Positions 28,052-37,231 of a stretch of DNA of 64,000 bases are shown in pieces (positions within the stretch are counted from its first letter, which is position 1; every line of letters starts with the position of its first letter). A model generated the notes under the pieces. The model was given only the letters and a program-made list of their open reading frames with translations, did no database searches and had not been told where the DNA came from. This DNA is from an uncultured Lachnospiraceae bacterium (lineage in GTDB: Bacteria; Bacillota; Clostridia; Lachnospirales; Lachnospiraceae), in NCBI GenBank assembly GCA_900544685.1, contig UQWA01000004.1, positions 56,511-120,510 of the forward strand, in the 5' to 3' direction. A program made the translations under genes and the position numbers.

Positions 28052-29317
28052 CTACACCAGCAGTTTTACCGCCCATGGCGGCACCAGATCCATCTTCTGT
28101 GTCTGTTCCAGAAATACAAAAGCGCATCTGTATTCCGGTGCACTTCTGGGATATATCCCATCTCCGTCTGTAAAATAAATCAGAGCTTTCAGGTCTTTTA
28201 ATTCCTTTTTCTGCCGCTGTTCCTGTACATAGGCGAACACCGGACGGAAGTCCGTTCCCCCTCTTCCCTGTATCCGGATATTCCGGCTGTAATTCTTCCA
28301 CTCTTCTTCTGAATGTATCACAACCACATCCTGAATACAACAGTCACATTGGATAATATATACCTTCATTTTATGGAAGAAGTTTTCCCGGTTACTTAAA
28401 ATACTGTAGGTCTCTGCCAGGAATTGCTGAACCGTCTCACTGCTGCAGGAACCTGATGTATCAATGGCAATCACCAGTTCTTCCATACGGTTGACTTCCT
28501 TATATTCCAGTGGTTCAATCAGCGGCATATCCCCGTATTCTTCCATTCCAAAATGATAAAAAATGTAATCAAAACTTTCCAGATCCAGTTCTACCTCTTC
28601 TCTTGGAAAGGTGAACTGTTTCAAAAACTTCTTATAATCATAACGGCTTTTCGCTGCTGGCTGAAGATATTCCTCTTTCTCCCCCTTCTGCGATCCCCGT
28701 TTTCGTTTCCGGTCATGTCGGTTCTGCCCGGTATAGGCAAGCACCTTCTCCCATTTCCTCTTTGTCTTTGCCCGCCGTTCTCCACCGAAGCTTTCATACC
28801 AGTTATCATGCCGGTCAAAAACAAACCATGTATACAGCTGTTCATTACTTTCATGGAACTCTTTTTTCTCCAGCATCTGATAGATCTGCTGGGCACTGCA
28901 TTTTTTCCCGCCAAAACTGTAGATGAAACGATTCCGGGCCAGATCCTCCGGTAGTGCCAGTTCCTGTATCTGCTCCCCTTCAATTACCAGTTCCACTGCA
29001 ATGTCACATGCCAGATTCCACAGATCCGGTTTTACCCCTTTCTCCGGGAAAATATGCAGATACAGACAATGGAGCAGCATGTGCAGATATCCTCTCACTA
29101 CTCTTGCCGGATCCTGCCGATAGTGTTTGAGAAGATATCCACATTCTGCTATAAAATTTTCCCCATCTGTGGAAATCTGATTTTCTTTCTCCGTGCATCG
29201 GTATCCCACACTGGCAAATGCCCCGTCCAGATAAGGGAAGTAATGATACAACTCATTTCTGCAATTCTGCAGAATCTCGGTACATAATCGTTGTCTTTTT
29301 ACTTCATTTTCATCCAT
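28052..29317 (-). CDS. VWA-like metallopeptidase-related protein (DUF2201 type)
   Basis: 421 aa from the ATG at 29317, which shares a base with the upstream stop (TAATG); an earlier in-frame start at 29329 is possible. The N-terminal part resembles the putative metallopeptidase domain: LHMLLHCLYLHIF, with a His-rich helix. The C-terminal VWA-like part has the metal-binding DTSGSCS motif (VIAIDTSGSCSSETV) and GGTDFRPVF and YFTDGDG. Together with the MoxR-type ATPase this forms a conserved AAA/VWA pair of unknown client. Confidence 0.85.
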   Translation of the reverse strand: MDENEVKRQRLCTEILQNCRNELYHYFPYLDGAFASVGYRCTEKENQISTDGENFIAECGYLLKHYRQDPARVVRGYLHMLLHCLYLHIFPEKGVKPDLWNLACDIAVELVIEGEQIQELALPEDLARNRFIYSFGGKKCSAQQIYQMLEKKEFHESNEQLYTWFVFDRHDNWYESFGGERRAKTKRKWEKVLAYTGQNRHDRKRKRGSQKGEKEEYLQPAAKSRYDYKKFLKQFTFPREEVELDLESFDYIFYHFGMEEYGDMPLIEPLEYKEVNRMEELVIAIDTSGSCSSETVQQFLAETYSILSNRENFFHKMKVYIIQCDCCIQDVVVIHSEEEWKNYSRNIRIQGRGGTDFRPVFAYVQEQRQKKELKDLKALIYFTDGDGIYPRSAPEYRCAFVFLEQTQKMDLVPPWAVKLLV

Positions 29318-29748
29318 TACAGTTCCCACTCTTCTTCCTGATAACCATAGCGGGTATCTTTCAGCTTCATCAGATACACCAGTGCCTGTAACTTCTGCCG
29401 CTCTCTGGCAGTCCGGATAAAATCTTCCACTTCCTTCTGGCCAAACCAGCCTGCCTGTTCCAGTACTTCGATTTTGTCCGGTTCATCCTCTTCAATCAGT
29501 GTCTCTACTGCATTGCGGATACGAGGTTTCAGATACTCTGCATATGCTGTCCTTTGTTCCGGATCCACCCCGTCTTTCAGGAAAAAACCCCACAGCGCAG
29601 TTGCCATCTTCACCGGCTCCTGCTTCGTTTCGGAGAACTTCTTCCATACCCTGGCAGCTTCTGCCTCCGGGCTGTCTTTTCCGCTTCTCATACGGAGACT
29701 GGAAGTGACCACTGCCACATTCATCTGATAACGGCTCATCTCTCGCAT
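29317..29748 (-). CDS. Conserved helical protein upstream of the AAA/VWA pair
   Basis: 143 aa, soluble, predicted mostly helical. It contains a repeat-like C-terminal part (EQAGWFGQKEVEDFIRTARERQKLQALVYLMKLK) and no recognised catalytic residue. Translational coupling to the VWA gene (TAATG) suggests that its product works with the ATPase/VWA pair, perhaps as an adaptor. MSRYQMN three codons in is an alternative start. Confidence 0.75.
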   Translation of the reverse strand: MREMSRYQMNVAVVTSSLRMRSGKDSPEAEAARVWKKFSETKQEPVKMATALWGFFLKDGVDPEQRTAYAEYLKPRIRNAVETLIEEDEPDKIEVLEQAGWFGQKEVEDFIRTARERQKLQALVYLMKLKDTRYGYQEEEWEL

Positions 29749-29749
29749 A

Positions 29750-30583
29750 TTATACGCTTCCTTTCAGAAGATCTTCGATAACTTTTGCCACGCCGTCCCG
29801 GTCATTGCTCTCTGCAGTCAGATCTGCCGCTCTTTGCACTGTTTCTTCTGCATTAGCCATTGCCACGCCGGTTCCTGCCATATTCAGCATTTCCAGATCA
29901 TTCTCACTGTCACCAAAGGCCATCACCTGATCTCTGGACAGATGCCACTGTTCCATCAGATACAGCAGTGCCTGTGCCTTGCTGGTGTTTTTCCCGCCAA
30001 CTTCCACATTATAGAGAAAGGAAGATGTGGGCGTTACCTCCGGATATTCCCTCAGCCTCTTCTGCCAGCGCATTTTTTCTTCCAGCGTGTCAAAGTTCAG
30101 GTTAATATTCTCGATGCTGTCCTTATGCGCCCTCATAAACTCATAAATATCCGGCACCGGGTGTCTTGTAGTTTTCACATAAGTAATATTACGACCGCTT
30201 TTTCCAGCCAGTACTTTATCATAATAATCCTGTCCGATATAAGCGCTCCCTCCGGTACAAGCTTCCGTATCCACCTTTTCTGTCTCTGCCATTTTCGTGA
30301 TCTTCCACACAGCCTCTGCGGACAGATAATCCGTATGCAGAATCTGTCCATCCGGTATCTGATTAATCACAGCACCATTGGAGGTAATGGCACAGGACAG
30401 TTCCTTCAGTTCCAAAACAGCAGGTGCCAGAGAAGAAAATGTTCTTCCGGTTGCCACCACCACGTGAATTCCCTGTTTTACTGCCTGTTCGATTGCATCT
30501 CTTGTGCGCCCCGTCAGCTCCTTTTTACTGTTCAGCGCAGTTCCATCCAGATCCATCGCAATGAGTCTGATATCCTGTTTCAT
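29750..30583 (-). CDS. Cof-type HAD phosphatase
   Basis: 277 aa. Cof/YidA features: motif I AMDLDGTALNSKKEL, motif II VVATGRTFSSL, Lys in GKNTSKAQALLYL and motif IV MAFGDSENDLEMLNMAGTGVAMANA. The large alpha/beta C2B cap between motifs II and III is present. These enzymes dephosphorylate sugar phosphates, flavin mononucleotide or pyridoxal phosphate; the target here is unknown. One base separates it from the next gene downstream. Confidence 0.92.
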   Translation of the reverse strand: MKQDIRLIAMDLDGTALNSKKELTGRTRDAIEQAVKQGIHVVVATGRTFSSLAPAVLELKELSCAITSNGAVINQIPDGQILHTDYLSAEAVWKITKMAETEKVDTEACTGGSAYIGQDYYDKVLAGKSGRNITYVKTTRHPVPDIYEFMRAHKDSIENINLNFDTLEEKMRWQKRLREYPEVTPTSSFLYNVEVGGKNTSKAQALLYLMEQWHLSRDQVMAFGDSENDLEMLNMAGTGVAMANAEETVQRAADLTAESNDRDGVAKVIEDLLKGSV

Positions 30584-30600
30584 GTTCTTTGGTTCCTTTT

Positions 30601-32424
30601 CTATAACTCTCTTAAGAATTTTACATACTGGCTGATGACATCGTTGGTCTTGCCGTCATAGATACATTCCTTCACCAGCGCCACACGGTCAGTAATGATA
30701 TTATCCACATTCAGATCAATCATACGGTTGATGATCTTTCGGTTATTCACTGTCCATACAAAGATCTGTTTTCCTGCATTGTGTATTCTGGAAACCATGG
30801 ACGGAGACACATTTCCCGCTTCCATACTGAAACTGTCTGCTGCTTTCAAACGGTTCACGTTTCCGTATGCCAGGCTCATCACATAAAGAGTGCTAATCTC
30901 CGGATCATACTCTTTTACTTTTTCCAGACAGCTGTACATCTGGGAGCTGACGACGCAGGAATCTGCAAAATCCATTTCCCGTATCAGATCTACAACTGCT
31001 TTTTCTATATCTGTGTCATTTACGGAAGGCTTAATCTCAATATTCAGCCGGATATGATTCTCCTTCGCAAGTTCAATCACTTCTTCCAGACTTGGGATCT
31101 TCTCACCTGCAAAAGTATCACTGAAAAAACTGCCCGCATCCAGCTGCTCAATCTCATCAAAAGTCAGATTCCAGCTAAAGTCCCGCAGTCCGGTCGTCCG
31201 GTAAAAGCTGTGGTCATGCATGACAAATATCTTTCCATCCTTGCTCTGCTGTACATCCAGTTCAATCCAGTCTGCCCCGAATTCTATGGCACCCTCAAAT
31301 GCAGCCATGGTATTTTCCGGATAAAAGGCAGAGGCTCCTCTGTGGGCAGTCACTTCTGTGGTACGCAGATATTCCACCTGTGGGTTCATATGCTCCGTAG
31401 CAGAATTGTAAATCAATATTGTACAGATACACAGGGCTGTAATCAGAATCAATCCTTCTGTCATACGTACTTTTTTACGGCTCTTTGCATCTACCGGCTG
31501 AACATCGATCTCCTTGTGACAGACCGGCTCCCCGTTGCTTTCTTTATGGAGATAATATAAAACACTGATGGTAATATAACCGATCGGCGTCCCAACAGCA
31601 GCCACGATCAGCATAATGGCCTGCAAAAGTCCCCATACCGCCGAGGTATAGACATAATTCAAAATATGCAGTTGGGAAAATATTTTCGCTATTATCAGCA
31701 CCAGCAGAATTCCAATCGCTGCCAGTATAAAATAACTGGCATAGAACAGCATCTGTACCCATACCAGAACCATGCCGTCCTTCCATTTATTCTTCCGGCT
31801 TAAATATCGGCTTTTCTCTTTCGACTGCAGATAATCGCAGTGTTCCAGTGTAAAGTAAGGAAACATAAAGAGATACTGTAATCTGTGAATTCCAAACAAA
31901 AGCAGCAAAACGAATCCCAGTAACAGCCAGTTTCTGGATGCCCGCAGTCCGCTTTTAATAAAATTCGGTAATGTTACGGTAGCCAGAATGTTTCCAATGA
32001 CGCCCACACTCAGATAAGGGAACAGGATCATCTGTCCGCCAATGATTTTTCCATTGCTTTTTCGGAAAACCCGCTTCATATTTCTCCACGCAAAGCGAGT
32101 CGTCTGCAGTACCGTCACCTTTTCCTGTTCGTAGGAATGTGCTGCCAGAAAAAGCAATGCACTGGCATCGAACATCAAATACAGACAGACTGTCAGAACC
32201 ACTGCCACAAAGATTACCAGAGTAAATGGATTCTTCAGAAAACGCTTCAGATTCTCAAGCGTCAGGTAATGATAGCCCATCATCTTCATAATCCACTGAC
32301 TCAGTCCGTAGATAGACGGAACCACAATGGCACCGCCCAACAGCTTGTAAAGCAGTTCAAATCCCAGAAGGGACTTCCAGTTATATTTTAGTAACAATAA
32401 AACAAGTTTAATTTTTTTTTGCAT
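30601..32424 (-). CDS. Membrane glycerophosphodiester phosphodiesterase
   Basis: 607 aa. The N-terminal 350 residues hold about eight hydrophobic segments (a GlpQ-associated membrane domain). The C-terminal domain (about 355-600) is a GDPD TIM barrel: VTAHRGASAFYPENTMAAFEGA with the catalytic His, ELDVQQSKDGKIFVMHD with the metal-binding Glu, Asp and second His, and NIEIKPS. It probably cleaves lipid-derived glycerophosphodiesters or lipoteichoic-acid polymer at the outer face. Distinct from the secreted GDPD at 53841-54866. Confidence 0.88.
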   Translation of the reverse strand: MQKKIKLVLLLLKYNWKSLLGFELLYKLLGGAIVVPSIYGLSQWIMKMMGYHYLTLENLKRFLKNPFTLVIFVAVVLTVCLYLMFDASALLFLAAHSYEQEKVTVLQTTRFAWRNMKRVFRKSNGKIIGGQMILFPYLSVGVIGNILATVTLPNFIKSGLRASRNWLLLGFVLLLLFGIHRLQYLFMFPYFTLEHCDYLQSKEKSRYLSRKNKWKDGMVLVWVQMLFYASYFILAAIGILLVLIIAKIFSQLHILNYVYTSAVWGLLQAIMLIVAAVGTPIGYITISVLYYLHKESNGEPVCHKEIDVQPVDAKSRKKVRMTEGLILITALCICTILIYNSATEHMNPQVEYLRTTEVTAHRGASAFYPENTMAAFEGAIEFGADWIELDVQQSKDGKIFVMHDHSFYRTTGLRDFSWNLTFDEIEQLDAGSFFSDTFAGEKIPSLEEVIELAKENHIRLNIEIKPSVNDTDIEKAVVDLIREMDFADSCVVSSQMYSCLEKVKEYDPEISTLYVMSLAYGNVNRLKAADSFSMEAGNVSPSMVSRIHNAGKQIFVWTVNNRKIINRMIDLNVDNIITDRVALVKECIYDGKTNDVISQYVKFLREL

Positions 32425-32427
32425 TCT

Positions 32428-33198
32428 CTACTTCTCAATTCCAAAATACTTCTTCAGCCATTCTTTTTTCTCTTCTTCAGAATGACATTCCTCTGTCACT
32501 TTTTCTCCCTGTCTCTGAAGACTCAATGTATGGTCAATCAGGGATCGGTTTCCTTCTTTTGTATACAGATTGATCACAGGTTTGGATGCAAAGAAAGAGT
32601 CATCTGCCCGTGCACAGAAGAAATTCATAATTGCATAATCTGCATCTTCTGTCCTTTGATTCTGAAAACGCATCATCTCATGGTATTCCCCGTGGTAACG
32701 CTTTTTCAGAATCACCATATTACCAGTTTCCCCCTGACCTGTCACAATCTGATAGCTTTCTCCCTGAATCTCATATTCGCCATCTGTCAGAGGGGTCACA
32801 CCCTTTGGCCCCGGTCCGCCATATCCCACATCGCAGAAATACGGTCTGTTTTCCAGTGTCACCACCGTTGCACGATGCAGCAGTGCTGCCGGTTCTTCCC
32901 TCATCCAGGTAATCCGAACCGCCACCGGCATTACCTGAAATCCGCAACCCTTCAGCAGTTCAAAAAACAATTTATTTAATTCAAAGCACCAGCCACCCCG
33001 CTTATGCCGGATGATCTTCTCAAATAAAACATGTTCATCCAGTGACGGAACCAGATGATCCTCACAGGCATCCAGGTTCTCAAAAGGAATCGCAGCCAAA
33101 TGAGCCAGAATCAGTTCATCCAGACACTGAGGCGTGTGCGCTATCTCCCCTGTATATCCAATTCTTTTCAGATATTCTCTACATTGTACTTCATTCAT
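32428..33198 (-). CDS. Arylamine N-acetyltransferase
   Basis: 256 aa from the ATG at 33198, which has GGGGG upstream; a longer reading from 33282 is unlikely. The catalytic triad is Cys71 (KRGGWCFELN), His108 (LLHRATVV) and Asp123 (YFCDVGYGG), matching the usual C69-H107-D122 positions. The family transfers acetyl or other acyl groups from CoA to arylamines and hydrazines, and is of interest for drug conversion by gut bacteria. Divergent from the Rrf2 gene, 130 bases away. Confidence 0.92.
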   Translation of the reverse strand: MNEVQCREYLKRIGYTGEIAHTPQCLDELILAHLAAIPFENLDACEDHLVPSLDEHVLFEKIIRHKRGGWCFELNKLFFELLKGCGFQVMPVAVRITWMREEPAALLHRATVVTLENRPYFCDVGYGGPGPKGVTPLTDGEYEIQGESYQIVTGQGETGNMVILKKRYHGEYHEMMRFQNQRTEDADYAIMNFFCARADDSFFASKPVINLYTKEGNRSLIDHTLSLQRQGEKVTEECHSEEEKKEWLKKYFGIEK

Positions 33199-33327
33199 AA
33201 CATTATCCCCCAATCCGCATTTCAAAAACCTCGCATCTGTTTTATTGTACCACGAATCTTTTTCAGTGTACAATCCTATCATTTCACGGTATAATAAAAA
33301 TATGATTTGTTAAAGGAGATTACTTTT

Positions 33328-33735
33328 ATGATATCTACGAAAGCTCGTTACGCTCTCCGTGTGATGCTGGATCTGGCACAGCAGCCTTCTGACCAGTATA
33401 TTCCTTTGAAGGCTATTGCCCAGCGGCAGGATATTTCCGAAAAGTACCTGGAGATTATTTTGAAAAATCTGGTGAAAGCCCAGTTTCTGAAGGGGCTGCG
33501 TGGAAAAGGCGGCGGTTATATGCTGACGAAAAAGCCGGAAGAATATCTGATAGGAGAAATTATTGAACTGACAGACGGCCCTCTGGTCTCTGTTGCATGT
33601 AATATGCCCGGGGCAGAAGAATGTAAAAGAAAGGACCAGTGTATCACTCTCCCGCTGTGGCAGAAGTACGACACCATGGTCCATGATTTCTTTTTCCATA
33701 TTACTTTAAAGGATCTGCTGGAGGGGAACTACTAA
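33328..33735 (+). CDS. Rrf2-family regulator with three cysteines (IscR-like)
   Basis: 135 aa from the ATG at 33328, behind AAAGGAG. The winged helix has the Rrf2 signature (MISTKARYALRVMLDLAQQ; ISEKYLEIILKNLVKAQFLKGLRGKGGGY). Three cysteines follow at VACNMPGAEECKRKDQC, spaced C-x7-C-x5-C, close to the C-x5-C-x5-C iron-sulfur ligands of IscR, so it may carry an Fe-S cluster. No Fe-S assembly genes are nearby. Its stop overlaps by four bases the convergent ABC gene. Confidence 0.88.
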   Translation: MISTKARYALRVMLDLAQQPSDQYIPLKAIAQRQDISEKYLEIILKNLVKAQFLKGLRGKGGGYMLTKKPEEYLIGEIIELTDGPLVSVACNMPGAEECKRKDQCITLPLWQKYDTMVHDFFFHITLKDLLEGNY

Positions 33736-33749
33736 AGTTCCCCTTTTTT
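33723..33749 (+). terminator. Terminator of the Rrf2 gene overlapping its stop codon
   Basis: GGGGAACT and AGTTCCCC enclose the stop region ACTAA, followed by TTTTTT on the plus strand. It also overlaps the 3' end of the convergent cobalamin-controlled operon; the minus-strand sequence has no T-run. Confidence 0.9.
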
Positions 33750-35510
33750 CGTATTGTTTGTATCAGCAGAATTTTCCAATAGCTTCTTTAAACAGCCCTT
33801 CTTTTCCATCAATTCTTCAAAAGTTCCCGTCTCTGCCACTTTTCCGTGTTCCAGGCAGATGATCCGGTCTGCCGACTTAATAGTGGAAAGTCTGTGGGCT
33901 ATCATCACAACCGTTCTGTTCTGCGTACTTTGCTGTATTGATTCCTGAATATTTCTTTCATTTTCTGTATCCAGATTGGATACTGCTTCATCCAGAATCA
34001 GAATGGGTGAACCTTTTAACAATGCCCGTGCTATAGCGATTCTCTGTCTCTGTCCTCCTGATAACTTTACTCCGCCCTCTCCGGCAACAGTCTGATATCC
34101 ATCCGGCAATTCCATAATAAACTCATGGGCAAACGCTTCTTTTGCAGCTTCTATTACTTCTTCGTCTGTTGCTCCACTTCTTCCAAGTCTTATGTTCTCA
34201 AGAATTGATATCTGAAATAAATATACATCCTGCAACACTGTCCCATACATTTCATTCAGACTTTTCAGTGACATATCCCGAATATCTTTTCCTCCGATAC
34301 GAATACAGCCTTTTTCCGGATCCCAGTTGCGCAGCAACAGCTGAATACAGGTACTTTTTCCTGCACCGGATGCACCTGCAATTGCCACATGTTCTCCAGG
34401 GTGGATATGAAAAGACAGATCATCCGCTGCCAGATCCAGTTCTTCACGATAACGGAAGCTTACATGATCAAACTGAATCTCCGGTGTCAGTTTCCCTGCC
34501 TCTACATCTTTTCCTGTATCCTCTACCAGAGGCTCTGCCTCCAACACCCGGTAAATGCGATCCGCTGCTGCAAAAATCAGTCCAAAATTTCTTGCCGTAT
34601 TGCAGATTTCAATGACAGGTCCCAGAATCGTTGCGGACAACACCACAATGATCGTATACATAGAGGCTGGCATTCCATCTTTTCCCACATACCATGCTGC
34701 TATCAGTGCAGCCACAAGCCCGGATACTCCAAGCACCATTTGGAGCAGCATTCCTTCTGTCCCCAGCCGTTTGCTGTATGAAAACTGCTTTTTATACATG
34801 CGTTCCAGGTATGCTCTGTTCTTTTCCTCGTATCCTGTTCGATAATTCAGAGTCAGTATTTCTTTTAACCCCTGCACACCTTCCAATGTTACTGCATTGG
34901 CATCTGCAAGAGCTTCCCGGACTTCTTTTCCCTGTTCATCTGCTTTCTTTTTCATCCATATCGGTATGATAACTGCTATCAGTGCAAAAAGAAACATTAC
35001 CAGATCCAGAATCGGAAGTATCTGCCATAAAATGATCATTAAAATAAGCGGTGTAATGATCGCCACCAAAACACTTCCAAAAGTATGAGCAAAAAACCAT
35101 TCCATGATTTCCACATCACTCATTAATGTAGACGCCAACTGTCCGGAGCGCATATTCAGCAAGATTGCCGGGGATACTCTTTCTATGGAATCAAACAACT
35201 GTATTCGAAAATCAGCCAGAACCTTAAATGCCACATCGTGGCAAATCCACATTTCCAACGCATAGAATACAATCCGGATGATAATTGCTGCTATCGTAGC
35301 CACGATCACATAATTCAGTTCCTGCATCAGTTTTCCATCAATTGCCAGTCCCACCGTCCAGGCCCCAAGCACAGATGCAGCCACAATGGACAACTGATTT
35401 CCCACACCTGCCCCAACAGCAGCTACCATACGCAAACGATATTTTTTCAGCCTTTTTGAGAGCCGTATGACATTTTTCAGTCTTGTAAATTTCTGTTCTT
35501 CTTTATTCAT
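33732..35510 (-). CDS. Exporter-fold ABC half-transporter (second of pair)
   Basis: 592 aa. Membrane domain of about six helices (25-310) fused to an ATPase with Walker A GASGAGKST, signature LSGGQRQRIAIARAL, Walker B PILILDEAVSNLD and switch His AHRLS. It overlaps the first half-transporter gene by eight bases; the two probably form a heterodimer. Heterodimers of this type include drug and peptide exporters but also the siderophore importers YbtPQ and IrtAB. Since the operon holds a nickel/peptide-type importer and is controlled by a cobalamin riboswitch, import or export of a metal chelate is plausible. Last gene of operon 1. Confidence 0.88.
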   Translation of the reverse strand: MNKEEQKFTRLKNVIRLSKRLKKYRLRMVAAVGAGVGNQLSIVAASVLGAWTVGLAIDGKLMQELNYVIVATIAAIIIRIVFYALEMWICHDVAFKVLADFRIQLFDSIERVSPAILLNMRSGQLASTLMSDVEIMEWFFAHTFGSVLVAIITPLILMIILWQILPILDLVMFLFALIAVIIPIWMKKKADEQGKEVREALADANAVTLEGVQGLKEILTLNYRTGYEEKNRAYLERMYKKQFSYSKRLGTEGMLLQMVLGVSGLVAALIAAWYVGKDGMPASMYTIIVVLSATILGPVIEICNTARNFGLIFAAADRIYRVLEAEPLVEDTGKDVEAGKLTPEIQFDHVSFRYREELDLAADDLSFHIHPGEHVAIAGASGAGKSTCIQLLLRNWDPEKGCIRIGGKDIRDMSLKSLNEMYGTVLQDVYLFQISILENIRLGRSGATDEEVIEAAKEAFAHEFIMELPDGYQTVAGEGGVKLSGGQRQRIAIARALLKGSPILILDEAVSNLDTENERNIQESIQQSTQNRTVVMIAHRLSTIKSADRIICLEHGKVAETGTFEELMEKKGCLKKLLENSADTNNTKKGEL

Positions 35511-37230
35511 AACTTTGTGCCCTCACCAGATTCTGATAAATTTGATTTTTCTGCAGTAATTCCTCATGCGTTCCACATCCCTCAACGAGTCCATTCTGCA
35601 TAACATAAATCCGGTCTGCATCCTCAATGGTCGTCATACGATGTGCGATTACCAGAGTTGTACGATCCTTCATCGCTTCTTTCAGTGCATTCTGTATTTC
35701 CTGTTCATTTTTGCAGTCCACACTGGAAGTTGCCTCGTCCAGAATCAGAATTGGCGCATTCTTTAAGATCGCTCTGGCAATGGCAATCCTTTGCCTTTCT
35801 CCTCCGGAAAGCGTAGCTCCCCGTTCTCCCACCAATGTATCATACCCATTTGGAAGATTTACAATAAATTCATGGGCATTTGCAGCCATAGCCGCCTGTA
35901 TGATCTCCGCGTCCGATGCCTCTGGTCTGGCCATCCGGATATTATCCCTTACCGTACCATAAAACAGAAAACTATCCTGAAATACTACCGAAATCTGGCT
36001 TCTCAGATAATCCGGTTCGAAGCTTTCCAACGCTTTCCCATCAATCTGAATTCTGTTTTTTTCTGTTTCATAAAATCCGAGGAGTAAATTTACAATTGTG
36101 GATTTCCCGGATCCTGACTTTCCTGCAATTGCAGTAACCTTACCAGACTCAAACACCATATCCACATTTTTTAAGACATCTGCCCCATCCTTTTCATACT
36201 GAAATGACAGATTTTGCAATACAATTTCCGGTTTCCTGCCAATTCCTGTATTCTGCAGGTTCTCTTTTGTTTTTTCCGGAACCGGATAATCCAGAACATA
36301 CAATAATTCCTCAGCGACTGATAATCCTGTATAACTGTTATGCCAGTAAATACTTAAATCGTTCATCGGTTTCAGACATTCACCTGCCAGAAACAGAACC
36401 TGTATCAGTACTGCATAGGGAATCTTTCCCTGTGCCACATGGATGGCAGACAACAGGATACTGATACTGGTTCCTGCCGTAATGCAGATCGTAATTAACG
36501 TAGAATCTGAAAGTGATATTCCCAGATTTCTCATAGATTCTGCCGCAAATCCAATGGCCTGATCTTTCAGCCTTTTTCCTTCTTTCTTGCTGACTCCCAG
36601 GGATTTCAGGGTACTCATTCCCTGCATATCATCGATATACTGTGCATTTAACTGTGCATATTCTTTCCAGTACAGCACCATCACATCCGATACTGCCGGC
36701 ATGAATACATGCGGTACAATGACCGTGACCGCCGACATGAAAAACAGCAGAAGCCCTACCGTCCGATCCAGTCGGCACATAAAAGTGGTAACAAATATTG
36801 TGGTAAAAATAACCACCGCAATCTGTGGTATATACTGAGTCAAAAAGGCTTCCAGCGATTCCACACCATCGGTAATCAATGACTGGAGATTGCCGGTTCT
36901 CTGGTCATTCTTAAAGGATGGACCAAGAACCATAATCTTATCCAGAATCTGACTTCGAATCTCATTTTTCACTTTCGCCGCATATTTTTTCAGGAAATAC
37001 TCCTGATACTTTATCAAACCTGCTCTGATAAAAAGAGAAAGAAATTCTGCCAGAAAGCACAGTAGAATTTCTTTCATATTTCTTTTCTCGCATACTGCTA
37101 TAACCATTTTTGCAAGAAACCAGGTCTGGGAAAACTGGGCACACACTATGCCCAGTCCCAGTAAAATCCGGATTGCGGTTTCTTTTTTTGCATATTTCAG
37201 AAAATATACCAATCGAAAAAACTGGTTCAT
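35503..37230 (-). CDS. Exporter-fold ABC half-transporter (first of pair)
   Basis: 575 aa. Six-helix membrane domain (about 10-300) and ATPase: Walker A GKSGSGKST, signature LSGGERQRIAIARAI, Walker B PILILDEATSSVD, switch AHRMT. Both halves of the pair have intact catalytic sites, unlike degenerate heterodimers. One base separates it from the upstream methyltransferase gene. In the YbtPQ/IrtAB systems a similar pair imports metal-siderophore complexes; the assignment here rests on context only. Confidence 0.88.
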   Translation of the reverse strand: MNQFFRLVYFLKYAKKETAIRILLGLGIVCAQFSQTWFLAKMVIAVCEKRNMKEILLCFLAEFLSLFIRAGLIKYQEYFLKKYAAKVKNEIRSQILDKIMVLGPSFKNDQRTGNLQSLITDGVESLEAFLTQYIPQIAVVIFTTIFVTTFMCRLDRTVGLLLFFMSAVTVIVPHVFMPAVSDVMVLYWKEYAQLNAQYIDDMQGMSTLKSLGVSKKEGKRLKDQAIGFAAESMRNLGISLSDSTLITICITAGTSISILLSAIHVAQGKIPYAVLIQVLFLAGECLKPMNDLSIYWHNSYTGLSVAEELLYVLDYPVPEKTKENLQNTGIGRKPEIVLQNLSFQYEKDGADVLKNVDMVFESGKVTAIAGKSGSGKSTIVNLLLGFYETEKNRIQIDGKALESFEPDYLRSQISVVFQDSFLFYGTVRDNIRMARPEASDAEIIQAAMAANAHEFIVNLPNGYDTLVGERGATLSGGERQRIAIARAILKNAPILILDEATSSVDCKNEQEIQNALKEAMKDRTTLVIAHRMTTIEDADRIYVMQNGLVEGCGTHEELLQKNQIYQNLVRAQSYE

Positions 37231-37231
37231 C

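Noticed and set aside
33732..37230. CydDC-type or simple multidrug ABC exporter.
   Set aside because: No cytochrome bd genes are adjacent, and the pair is co-transcribed with a B12-controlled importer; a general drug exporter remains possible but is not favoured.
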